DNA from: Isoperla grammatica
Taxonomy: Eukaryota; Arthropoda; Insecta; Plecoptera; Perlodidae
Length of the DNA stretch: 64,000 nucleotides
NCBI GenBank assembly: GCA_945910005.1
Contig: OX246744.1
Location: 42,060,378-42,124,377, forward strand
Direction: 5' to 3'
Shown here: piece after piece, positions 22,301-34,300 of the stretch
How the letters are laid out: the number at the start of each line of letters is the position of its first letter
Numbering within the stretch: the stretch's first letter is position 1
Made by a program: the position numbers and the translations under genes
Notes under the pieces: generated by a model
The model's input: only the letters and a program-made list of their open reading frames with translations
Databases searched by the model: none
Told to the model about the DNA's origin: nothing

Positions 22301-25300
22301 AATAAATAAGTCAGTGGTGTAAATTAATGTTAAAAACAATAGTAATTCATAATGGAACCAAATAGCAGTATAGGTACATATATCCAGTATACATAGGCCT
22401 AGATTCACTTTGAGATATTCGACACAAATCCGATTTTTGATCAATCGTTTTGTAATTGGCTGATTGACGTTAGTCAGTTCTGGAGTCGTGCCCGGTTTTT
22501 CCCGCCATAATTATATGTACATCCGATATTTTCAGCTTACTTTCATGACTGAAAATATTAAGGCCTACGAAAATATGAAAATTAAATATTTTTACTTCAT
22601 AACATACTCAATAATTTAGTTACGACAAAACCAAAAATCAGGATTATTCCCTATTGTTAATTAACTAGTGCAAAAATTTAAGATATTTTGTTAATTTTTT
22701 CATCTTCTCTTTGGTGACACTGTTACGTAGGTATCCATTATTTGAAATCGACTGGAATACATATGTATATGATTTCTATTTGCCTGAATACCCCTTTAAA
22801 TCTTAGCCTTACATCTTCAGGCTATACTGTGTCCAACTACCCCATGGATTGCCTAATTTCTGTCAGTTAAAAAATAGCTTTAAAATACTTTAAAATTGTC
22901 ACAAAGTAGGGATGTGCAAATATTCATAAATTTCAAATAGTGAATGATGAATATTCGATTCTAATTTCAAATACTTACCACTATCATAGGCGTGCGCACG
23001 GCCCAGGCCTATTCGGCCCAGGCCTATTCGGCCCAGGCCGGACCTAATGTGTCAACTTGGCGGTCGGGCCGCGCTGGACTCCAATTCCTTTAGACCCGGC
23101 CTGGACCGAGAGCAGTTTCACTTTAAACTTAACTTTAAATTAGTCTTTAAATTAAAATTCACTGTCAGTAGTGTGTTTTTACGCAAAGGCACACTTCACC
23201 TGGGCCCGATGCTGCGCAAATAATTTATAATTTATTTTTTTATTTAAATGAAGATCCTATGACAGCGGAAAGCGTCGCGTCTTCAAATCGCGTTTTAGGC
23301 CATAAAAATTAGTGCATCGACCGAAAAATTTTTCGCCTACGGCGAAGTTGCCTCCGGCGGCTGGGGCTTTGCCCCAGACCCCAGCTGTACCACGCCACCC
23401 TTGTGCCGGGTCTAATGTTAGACGCTGCGCACGCCTATGACCACTATTCAAAAATTTGAACTGTTCATTCTCACGAAGTTTATACAGGGGTGACTTAGAA
23501 GTTGAAAAGTCAAACTCGAAAGTCTTATTGTTTGCATAGCCTGGTTTTATTTAAGGTCCTCCTTTGTAAATCAGTTTTTATAACTGAATAGGATAGACAT
23601 TAAGTAAATAAAAATAAATAAATCGAATACGGTACGTTGTTAGTGATGTCATAATGGTATTCGTCCGTGACCGGCTCGTCATTGCCATTTTTTGCTTTTC
23701 ATAAAAAAAAAAACAGTTATTTATTGTAATATTCCTGAACAACAATATTCGATATTTGAATTTTTAATCGTGAACTATTTGATATTCGTTTCGAACCTGA
23801 AAATAACTATTCGCACATCCCTATCACAAAGTAAAACCGTATAATATATGTATATATGTGTGTGTCGTCTAGAGAAAATGGTGTTCTTTCTTATGAGTGT
23901 TTGTATGCAGGTGGTTTTCCTGTGTGTGTGCAGGTGCTGTTTTGGTATTACAAGTGTTTGTGTGCAGGTGCTGGTTATTTCTTATGAACATTTGTGTGCA
24001 GGTGTTGTTTTTTCTTACAAGTGAATTGTTTGTGTGAAGGTGCTGTTCTTTCTTATGAGTGTTTGTGTGCAGGTGCTGTTCTTTCTTAAGGGTGTTTGCA
24101 TGCAGGTGCTGTTCTTTCTTAAGGGTGTTTGTGTGCAGGTGCTATTCTTTCTTGTGAGTGTTTGTGCGAAAGTGCTGTCATTCCTTACGAGTGTTTGTGT
24201 GCAGGTGCTATTCTTTCTTGCGAGTGTTTGCGTGCAGGTGCTGTCATTTCTTATGAGTGTTTGTGTGCAGGTGCTGTTCTTTCTTAAGGGTGTTTGTGTG
24301 CAGGTGCTGTTATTACGAGTGTTTGTGTGCAGGTGCAATTATAACATGTGTTTGTGTGCAGGTGCTGTCATTCCTTACGAGTGTTTGTGTGCAGGTGCTA
24401 TTCTTTCTTGCGAGTGTTTGCGTGCAGGTGCTGTCATTTCTTATTAGTGTTTGTGTGCAGGTGCTGTTCTTTCTTAAGGGTGTTTGTGTGCAGGTGCTGT
24501 TATTACGAGTGTATGTGTGCAGGTGCTGGAGCAACACGGGGTGGGGTTCGCCCGCAGCGCCGCCCACTTCCTGCCCAACCACACGGTCATCATGTACAAC
24601 CTGGGCCTGGGTAGCTACGCGCTGCAGCTGCTGTTATTACATGTGTATGTGTGCAGGTGCTGGAGCAACACGGGGTGGGGTTCGCCCGCAGCGCCGCCCA
24701 CTTCCTGCCCAACCACACGGTCATCATGTACAACCTGGGCCTGGGTAGCTACGCGCTGCAGCTGCTGTTATTACATGTGTATGTGTGCAGGTGCTGGAGC
24801 AACACGGGGTGGGGTTCGCCCGCAGCGCCGCCCACTTCCTGCCCAACCACACGGTCATCATGTACAACCTGGGCCTGGGTAGCTACGCGCTGCAGCTGCT
24901 GTTATTACATGTGTATGTGTGCAGGTGCTGGACGGACAGGAGCAACACGGGGTGGGGTTCGCCCGCAGCGCCGCCCACTTCCTGCCCAACCACACGGTCG
25001 TCATGTACAACCTGGGCCTGGGTAGCTACGCGCTGCAGCTGCTGTTATTACATGTGTATGTGTGCAGGTGCTGGACGGGCAGGAGCAACACGGGGTGGGG
25101 TTCGCCCGCAGCGCCGCCCACTTCCTGCCCAACCACACGGTCGTCATGTACAACCTGGGCCTGGGTAGCTACGCGCTGCAGCTGCTGTTATTACATGTGT
25201 ATGTGTGCAGGTGCTGGAGCAACACGGGGTGGGGTTCGCCCGCAGCGCCGCCCACTTCCTGCCCAACCACACGGTCATCATGTACAACCTGGGCCTGGGT

Positions 25301-28300
25301 AGCTACGCGCTGCAGCTGCTGTTATTACATGTGTATGTGTGCAGGTGCTGGACGGGCAGGAGCAACACGGGGTGGGGTTCGCCCGCAGCGCCGCCCACTT
25401 CCTGCCCAACCACACGGTCGTCATGTACAACCTGGGCCTGGGTAGCTACGCGCTGCAGCTGCTGTTATTACATGTGTATGTGTGCAGGTGCTGGAGCAAC
25501 ACGGGGTGGGGTTCGCCCGCAGCGCCGCCCACTTCCTGCCCAACCACACGGTCGTCATGTACAACCTGGGCCTGGGTAGCTACGCGCTGCAGCTGCTGTT
25601 ATTACATGTGTATGTGTGCAGGTGCTGGAGCAACACGGGGTGGGGTTCGCCCGCAGCGCCGCCCACTTCCTGCCCAACCACACGGTCGTCATGTACAACC
25701 TGGGCCTGGGTAGCTACGCGCTGCAGCTGCTGTTATTACATGTGTATGTGTGCAGGTGCTGGACGGGCAGGAGCAACACGGGGTGGGGTTCGCCCGCAGC
25801 GCCGCCCACTTCCTGCCCAACCACACGGTCATCATGTACAACCTGGGCCTGGGTAGCTACGCGCTGCAGCTGCTGTTATTACATGTGTATGTGTGCAGGT
25901 GCTGGACGGGCAGGAGCAACACGGGGTGGGGTTCGCCCGCAGCGCCGCCCACTTCCTGCCCAACCACACGGTCATCATGTACAACCTGGGCCTGGGTAGC
26001 TACGCGCTGCAGCTGCTGTTATTACATGTGTATGTGTGCAGGTGCTGGACGGGCAGGAGCAACACGGGGTGGGGTTCGCCCGCAGCGCCGCCCACTTCCT
26101 GCCCAACCACACGGTCGTCATGTACAACCTGGGCCTGGGTAGCTACGCGCTGCAGCTGCTGTTATTACATGTGTATGTGTGCAGGTGCTGGAGCAACACG
26201 GGGTGGGGTTCGCCCGCAGCGCCGCCCACTTCCTGCCCAACCACACGGTCGTCATGTACAACCTGGGCCTGGGTAGCTACGCGCTGCAGCTGCTGTTATT
26301 ACATGTGTATGTGTGCAGGTGCTGGACGGGCAGGAGCAACACGGGGTGGGGTTCGCCCGCAGCGCCGCCCACTTCCTGCCCAACCACACGGTCATCATGT
26401 ACAACCTGGGCCTGGGTAGCTACGCGCTGCAGCTGCTGTTATTACATGTGTATGTGTGCAGGTGCTGGACGGGCAGGAGCAACACGGGGTGGGGTTCGCC
26501 CGCAGCGCCGCCCACTTCCTGCCCAACCACACGGTCATCATGTACAACCTGGGCCTGGGTAGCTACGCGCTGCAGCTGCTGTTATTACATGTGTATGTGT
26601 GCAGGTGCTGGAGCAACACGGGGTGGGGTTCGCCCGCAGCGCCGCCCACTTCCTGCCCAACCACACGGTCGTCATGTACAACCTGGGCCTGGGTAGCTAC
26701 GCGCTGCAGCTGCTGTTATTACATGTGTATGTGTGCAGGTGCTGGACGGGCAGGAGCAACACGGGGTGGGGTTCGCCCGCAGCGCCGCCCACTTCCTGCC
26801 CAACCACACGGTCGTCATGTACAACCTGGGCCTGGGTAGCTACGCGCTGCAGCTGCTGTTATTACATGTGTATGTGTGCAGGTGCTGGAGCAACACGGGG
26901 TGGGGTTCGCCCGCAGCGCCGCCCACTTCCTGCCCAACCACACGGTCATCATGTACAACCTGGGCCTGGGTAGCTACGCGCTGCAGCTGCTGTTATTACA
27001 TGTGTATGTGTGCAGGTGCTGGACGGGCAGGAGCAACACGGGGTGGGGTTCGCCCGCAGCGCCGCCCACTTCCTGCCCAACCACACGGTCATCATGTACA
27101 ACCTGGGCCTGGGTAGCTACGCGCTGCAGCTGCTGTTATTACATGTGTATGTGTGCAGGTGCTGGACGGGCAGGAGCAACACGGGGTGGGGTTCGCCCGC
27201 AGCGCCGCCCACTTCCTGCCCAACCACACGGTCGTCATGTACAACCTGGGCCTGGGTAGCTACGCGCTGCAGCTGCTGTTATTACATGTGTATGTGTGCA
27301 GGTGCTGGACGGGCAGGAGCAACACGGGGTGGGGTTCGCCCGCAGCGCCGCCCACTTCCTGCCCAACCACACGGTCGTCATGTACAACCTGGGCCTGGGT
27401 AGCTACGCGCTGCAGCTGCTGTTATTACATGTGTATGTGTGCAGGTGCTGGAGCAACACGGGGTGGGGTTCGCCCGCAGCGCCGCCCACTTCCTGCCCAA
27501 CCACACGGTCATCATGTACAACCTGGGCCTGGGTAGCTACGCGCTGCAGCTGCTGTTATTACATGTGTATGTGTGCAGGTGCTGGACGGGCAGGAGCAAC
27601 ACGGGGTGGGGTTCGCCCGCAGCGCCGCCCACTTCCTGCCCAACCACACGGTCATCATGTACAACCTGGGCCTGGGTAGCTACGCGCTGCAGCTGCTGTT
27701 ATTACATGTGTATGTGTGCAGGTGCTGGACGGGCAGGAGCAACACGGGGTGGGGTTCGCCCGCAGCGCCGCCCACTTCCTGCCCAACCACACGGTCGTCA
27801 TGTACAACCTGGGCCTGGGTAGCTACGCGCTGCAGCTGCTGTTATTACATGTGTATGTGTGCAGGTGCTGGACGGGCAGGAGCAACACGGGGTGGGGTTC
27901 GCCCGCAGCGCCGCCCACTTCCTGCCCAACCACACGGTCATCATGTACAACCTGGGCCTGGGTAGCTACGCGCTGCAGCTGCTGTTATTACATGTGTATG
28001 TGTGCAGGTGCTGGACGGGCAGGAGCAACACGGGGTGGGGTTCGCCCGCAGCGCCGCCCACTTCCTGCCCAACCACACGGTCATCATGTACAACCTGGGC
28101 CTGGGTAGCTACGCGCTGCAGCTGCTGTTATTACATGTGTATGTGTGCAGGTGCTGGAGCAACACGGGGTGGGGTTCGCCCGCAGCGCCGCCCACTTCCT
28201 GCCCAACCACACGGTCGTCATGTACAACCTGGGCCTGGGTAGCTACGCGCTGCAGCTGCTGTTATTACATGTGTATGTGTGCAGGTGCTGGAGCAACACG

Positions 28301-31300
28301 GGGTGGGGTTCGCCCGCAGCGCCGCCCACTTCCTGCCCAACCACACGGTCGTCATGTACAACCTGGGCCTGGGTAGCTACGCGCTGCAGCTGCTGTTATT
28401 ACATGTGTATGTGTGCAGGTGCTGGAGCAACACGGGGTGGGGTTCGCCCGCAGCGCCGCCCACTTCCTGCCCAACCACACGGTCGTCATGTACAACCTGG
28501 GCCTGGGTAGCTACGCGCTGCAGCTGCTGTTATTACATGTGTATGTGTGCAGGTGCTGGAGCAACACGGGGTGGGGTTCGCCCGCAGCGCCGCCCACTTC
28601 CTGCCCAACCACACGGTCATCATGTACAACCTGGGCCTGGGTAGCTACGCGCTGCAGCTGCTGTTATTACATGTGTATGTGTGCAGGTGCTGGACGGGCA
28701 GGAGCAACACGGGGTGGGGTTCGCCCGCAGCGCCGCCCACTTCCTGCCCAACCACACGGTCGTCATGTACAACCTGGGCCTGGGTAGCTACGCGCTGCAG
28801 CTGCTGTTATTACATGTGTATGTGTGCAGGTGCTGGACGGGCAGGAGCAGCACGGGGTGGGGTTCGCCCGCAGCGCCGCCCACTTCCTGCCCAACCACAC
28901 GGTCGTCATGTACAACCTGGGCCTGGGTAGCTACGCGCTGCAGCTGCTGTTATTACATGTGTATGTGTGCAGGTGCTGGACGGGCAGGAGCAACACGGGG
29001 TGGGGTTCGCCCGCAGCGCCGCCCACTTCCTGCCCAACCACACGGTCGTCATGTACAACCTGGGCCTGGGTAGCTACGCGCTGCAGCTGCTGTTATTACA
29101 TGTGTATGTGTGCAGGTGCTGGACGGGCAGGAGCAACACGGGGTGGGGTTCGCCCGCAGCGCCGCCCACTTCCTGCCCAACCACACGGTCGTCATGTACA
29201 ACCTGGGCCTGGGTAGCTACGCGCTGCAGCTGCTGTTATTACATGTGTATGTGTGCAGGTGCTGGACGGGCAGGAGCAACACGGGGTGGGGTTCGCCCGC
29301 AGCGCCGCCCACTTCCTGCCCAACCACACGGTCATCATGTACAACCTGGGCCTGGGTAGCTACGCGCTGCAGCTGCTGTTATTACATGTGTATGTGTGCA
29401 GGTGCTGGAGCAACACGGGGTGGGGTTCGCCCGCAGCGCCGCCCACTTCCTGCCCAACCACACGGTCGTCATGTACAACCTGGGCCTGGGTAGCTACGCG
29501 CTGCAGCTGCTGTTATTACATGTGTATGTGTGCAGGTGCTGGACGGGCAGGAGCAACACGGGGTGGGGTTCGCCCGCAGCGCCGCCCACTTCCTGCCCAA
29601 CCACACGGTCATCATGTACAACCTGGGCCTGGGTAGCTACGCGCTGCAGCTGCTGTTATTACATGTGTATGTGTGCAGGTGCAGGAGCAACACGGGGTGG
29701 GGTTCGCCCGCAGCGCCGCCCACTTCCTGCCCAACCACACGGTCGTCATGTACAACCTGGGCCTGGGTAGCTACGCGCTGCAGCTGCTGTTATTACATGT
29801 GTATGTGTGCAGGTGCTGGACGGGCAGGAGCAACACGGGGTGGGGTTCGCCCGCAGCGCCGCCCACTTCCTGCCCAACCACACGGTCGTCATGTACAACC
29901 TGGGCCTGGGTAGCTACGCGCTGCAGCTGCTGTTATTACATGTGTATGTGTGCAGGTGCTGGACGGGCAGGAGCAACACGGGGTGGGGTTCGCCCGCAGC
30001 GCCGCCCACTTCCTGCCCAACCACACGGTCATCATGTACAACCTGGGCCTGGGTAGCTACGCGCTGCAGCTGCTGCAGTCTCACTGCAACGGCTCTCGGT
30101 GCGCCGTGGTGCCCTTCGATCTGGGCCTCTTCCCCTCGCACGTGGAGGAGGTGAAGCTGCGAGCGTTTAGGCCTCTTGTCATCCAGGTAAGCTGGCTGTC
30201 CTTGCCCTTCCATCTCGGCCTCTTCCCCTCGCACGTGCAGGAGGTGAAGCTGCGAGCGTTCAGGCCGCTCGTCATCCAGGTAAGCTGGCTGTCCTTGCCC
30301 TTCCATCTCGGCCTCTTCCCCTCGCACGTGGAGGAGGTGAAGCTGCGAGCGTTCAGGCCGCTCGTCATCCAGGTAAGCTGGCTGTCCTTGCCCTTCCATC
30401 TTGGCCTCTTCCCCTCGCTCGTGGAGGAGGTGAAGCTGCGAGCGTTCAGGCCGCTCGTCATCCAGGTAAGCTGGCTGTCCTTGCCCTTCCATCTCGGCCT
30501 CTTCCCCTCGCACGTGGAGGAGGTGAAGCTGCGAGCGTTTAGGCCGCTCGTCATCCAGGTAAGCTGGCTGTCCTTGCCCTTCGATCTCGGCCTCTTCCCC
30601 TCGCACGTGGAGGAGGTGAAGCTGCGAGCGTTTAGGCCGCTCGTCATCCAGGTAAGCTGGCTGTCCTTGCCCTTCCATCTCAGCCTCTTCCCCTCGCACG
30701 TGGAGGAGGTGAAGCTGCGAGCGTTCAGGCCGCTCGTCATCCAGGTAAGCTTGCTGTCAAGGCTGGGAGAAAACGTGTAATTTTGGAAACGTTTATTTTC
30801 CGAAATGTCCACTTTTAAACGTTCTTACTATTGATGACGTCGGGTCCGAAAAGTGTAAAAGGTAAATATATAAATGCTATTAGTTATATATATTCTGTAA
30901 TGCAGAAAAATACCACAGAATTTAAAAAGGTGGTAAAAGGTTCAATTTTATTTTCACTTTTGTCTGATTGTTGTAGGCCTTATAATAAAAAACACAACTT
31001 TTAAAACCGGTTGGATCATTGGCGGGTTTGTTTCTTCTAGGCCTTCTAGTAGACTGTTGACACATTCAAGGTCTACTGAATTTACTGCTAGCGGAGTAAT
31101 TGTGAAGCTCGCACGCACGCGCAGCGCGCTACTAGCGATCTAGTGGACCTTGGACACTTCAAGGAGGCCATTTTTTTGAGTTGTGCCCTTGGAAGAAAGC
31201 CAAAATATTTTTTCGAAATATTGTGATTCCAAGATCAATGGTGGAAACACCCCTTTACCCAACTAAATGATGTTAGAATAAAAAATATATAATTGGAACT

Positions 31301-34300
31301 CAGAACAAGATAAAACATGTTCTAGTGAGGGAAAAGGTAGAGAAGGACGACAGCTTACCTGAGGAAGTAGATAGGTCACTTTGAGAAACATATAGATGAG
31401 AAGACTAATAAATATTGACGTTTCGGCCAACTCGTGGTATTGATCACTCAGCATGAGTAAAAAAAAAAATATATAAATAAATATTTAATAAAAATATAAA
31501 AAAAAATAGGGGTGTGCGAGTACTCGAGTTTTCGAGTCGAGTCGAGTTTTTAGTACTCGACTCGAAATTCACATATTACTACTCGACTATCGAGTTTTTT
31601 TTTCGAGTTTCGCTTATTGCGCGATATATCGCTGGAGATCGTCAAAACGCTGTTTATACTACACTGAAGTGAGCGTTGGAGGCGGAGCTTAAGTTGAAGC
31701 TGCATACGTAAGCCCCGCCCAAACATCCGGTATGGCTACGAGACATTGTTGGAACATCATTTCCTCTAGATATCTTCTTCAATGGCTGGCCTGTGTTTTT
31801 GAAGGCTATCTGTTTTTTGTATCGTGTTTTTTTGCGGCTAGGTAATATGAAAGTCAATTGTGGAAGTACAACAAGTTGTGCTAGGCATCTTCTGATCTAC
31901 GCAGAGTATATTAAAAAATAAAATGTCTAAGTCTAGCCATACACCAGCTAGGCCTAGGCCTAGGCCAATGCAGGCTGACACAGCTAACACTTAATGGGCC
32001 TAGGCCTACAAAACAACAACAAGGCCTGGCCTAGTGTTATTCCTATGGTAGGCTAGGCTAAGCACAAGAGCCTAGGCCTAGACCTAGATTAGTGTATTGC
32101 ATTTGTAACTAAATCCAAACTCACCTTGTAATTCTTTTGGCCTTAAAAATGTCTTAAGTCTAGCCATAGGCCTACATCACCCTAATATCACCCTAATGCC
32201 TAATAGGCCTATGCAGGCTAGGCCTAGGACACAGCTAACACTTCATGAGTGTAGAATGAACTCTGCTTCGAAGTGGTCTGCTACTGACCCAAAGGCCAAA
32301 AGAATTACAAGGTGAGTTCAGATTAAGATTTAGTTACAAATGCAATAGGCTCAATGTGCCTAGCCTAGCCTACCATAGGAATAACCCTAGGCCAGGCCTT
32401 GTTGTTGTTTTGTAGGCTACCTATTTCCCAATGAATCCCAGCATATTTAAGTACCTACTTCAATTTTTTACTACTCGAACTCGACTCAAAAAATTTCTGG
32501 TTTTGAACTACTCGAACTCGACTCAAAAAATTTCTGGTTTTGAACTACTCGAACTCGACTCGAACCAGAAAATTGCTACTCGCACACCTCTAAAATAAAT
32601 ATATATCATTTAAGGGCCTAGGCTATGTTGCAAATTGCGATTTAATATTGTTGTTGTAAAGGACAGTGAATAGTCGTAAAATATCATTTACATTGATTGT
32701 CGTGATGTTGTGTCCCCAGGACGCGCTCAACAAGGCGGGGGCTGTTCTGTTCCTGGAGGTGGACCACCGCCTGGTGACAGGCCGGCTGGACCCCCTGATC
32801 CAGCAGGCGGTGACGGGGGGCGGCATCATCACCTGGGCCACCCACTACGCCACCTCCTCGCTGACGCATCCCAAGATGTTCGACTACTTCCAGACGACGG
32901 CCGACGACTTCCTCTTCCTCCCGATGGTCGAGGCCGATAAGCTGCTCGTCTACAACACCGCGGCGGTGCACACGCGACTCATGCTGCCCTGGGTGCAGTG
33001 CGCGCTCACGCAAGACTGCGTCCACCCCATCGGTGAGTACACTCGCGTGCAGTGCGCGCTCACGCAAGACTGCGTCCACCCCATCGGTGAGTACACTCGC
33101 GTGCAGTGCGCGCTCACGCAGGACTGCGTCCACCCCATCGGTGAGTACACTCGCGTGCAGTGCGCGCTCACGCAAGACTGCGTCCACCCCATCGGTGAGT
33201 ACACTCGCGTGCAGTGCGCGCTCACGCAAGACTGCGTCCACCCCATCGGTGAGTACACTCGCGTGCAGTGCGCGCTCACGCAAGACTGCGTCCACCCCAT
33301 CGGTGAGTACACTCGCGTGCAGTGCGCGCTCACGCAGGACTGCGTCCACCCCATCGGTGAGTACACTCGCGTGCAGTGCGCGCTCACGCAAGACTGCGTC
33401 CACCCCATCGGTGAGTACACTCGCGTGCAGTGCGCGCTCACGCAAGACTGCGTCCACCCCATCGGTGAGTACACTCGCGTGCAGTGCGCGCTCACGCAAG
33501 ACTGCGTCCACCCCATCGGTGAGTACACTCGCGTGCAGTGCGCGCTCACGCAAGACTGCGTCCACCCCCTCGGTGAGTACACTCGCGTGCAGTGCGCGCT
33601 CACGCAAGACTGCGTCCACCCCATCGGTGAGTACACTCGCGTGCAGTGCGCGCTCACGCAAGACTGCGTCCACCCCGTCGGTGAGTACACTCGCGTGCAG
33701 TGCGCGCTCACGCAAGACTGCGTCCACCCCATCGGTGAGTACACTCGCGTGCAGTGCGCGCTCACGCAAGACTGCGTCCACCCCGTCGGTGAGTACACTC
33801 GCGTGCAGTGCGCGCTCACGCAAGACTGCGTCCACCCCATCGGTGAGTACACTCGCGTGCAGTGCGCGCTCACGCAAGACTGCGTCCACCCCGTCGGTGA
33901 GTACACTCGCGTGCAGTGCGCGCTCACGCAAGACTGCGTCCACCCCGTCGGTGAGTACACTCGCGTGCAGTGCGCGCTCACGCAAGACTGCGTCCACCCC
34001 ATCGGTGAGTACACTCGCGTGCAGTGCGCGCTCACGCAAGACTGCGTCCACCCCATCGGTGAGTACACTCGCGTGCAGTGCGCGCTCACGCAAGACTGCG
34101 TCCACCCCATCGGTGAGTACACTCGCGTGCAGTGCGCGCTCACGCAACACCCCATCGGTGAGTACACTCGCGTGCAGTGCGCGCTCACGCAAGACTGCGT
34201 CCACCCCATCGGTGAGTACACTCGCGTGCAGTGCGCGCTCACGCAGGACTGCGTCCACCCCATCGGTGAGTACACTCGCGTGCAGTGCGCGCTCACGCAA

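Noticed and set aside
24651..30154. Dozens of overlapping 120-130 codon frames starting MQVL-
   Set aside because: Same frame repeated once per array 1 unit; they start inside the intron and end at the same TAG three units later.
29914..30812. Minus-strand repeat protein of about 250 residues opposite array 2
   Set aside because: Mirror of a 93-bp coding repeat; the plus strand has the conserved family motifs and splice sites.
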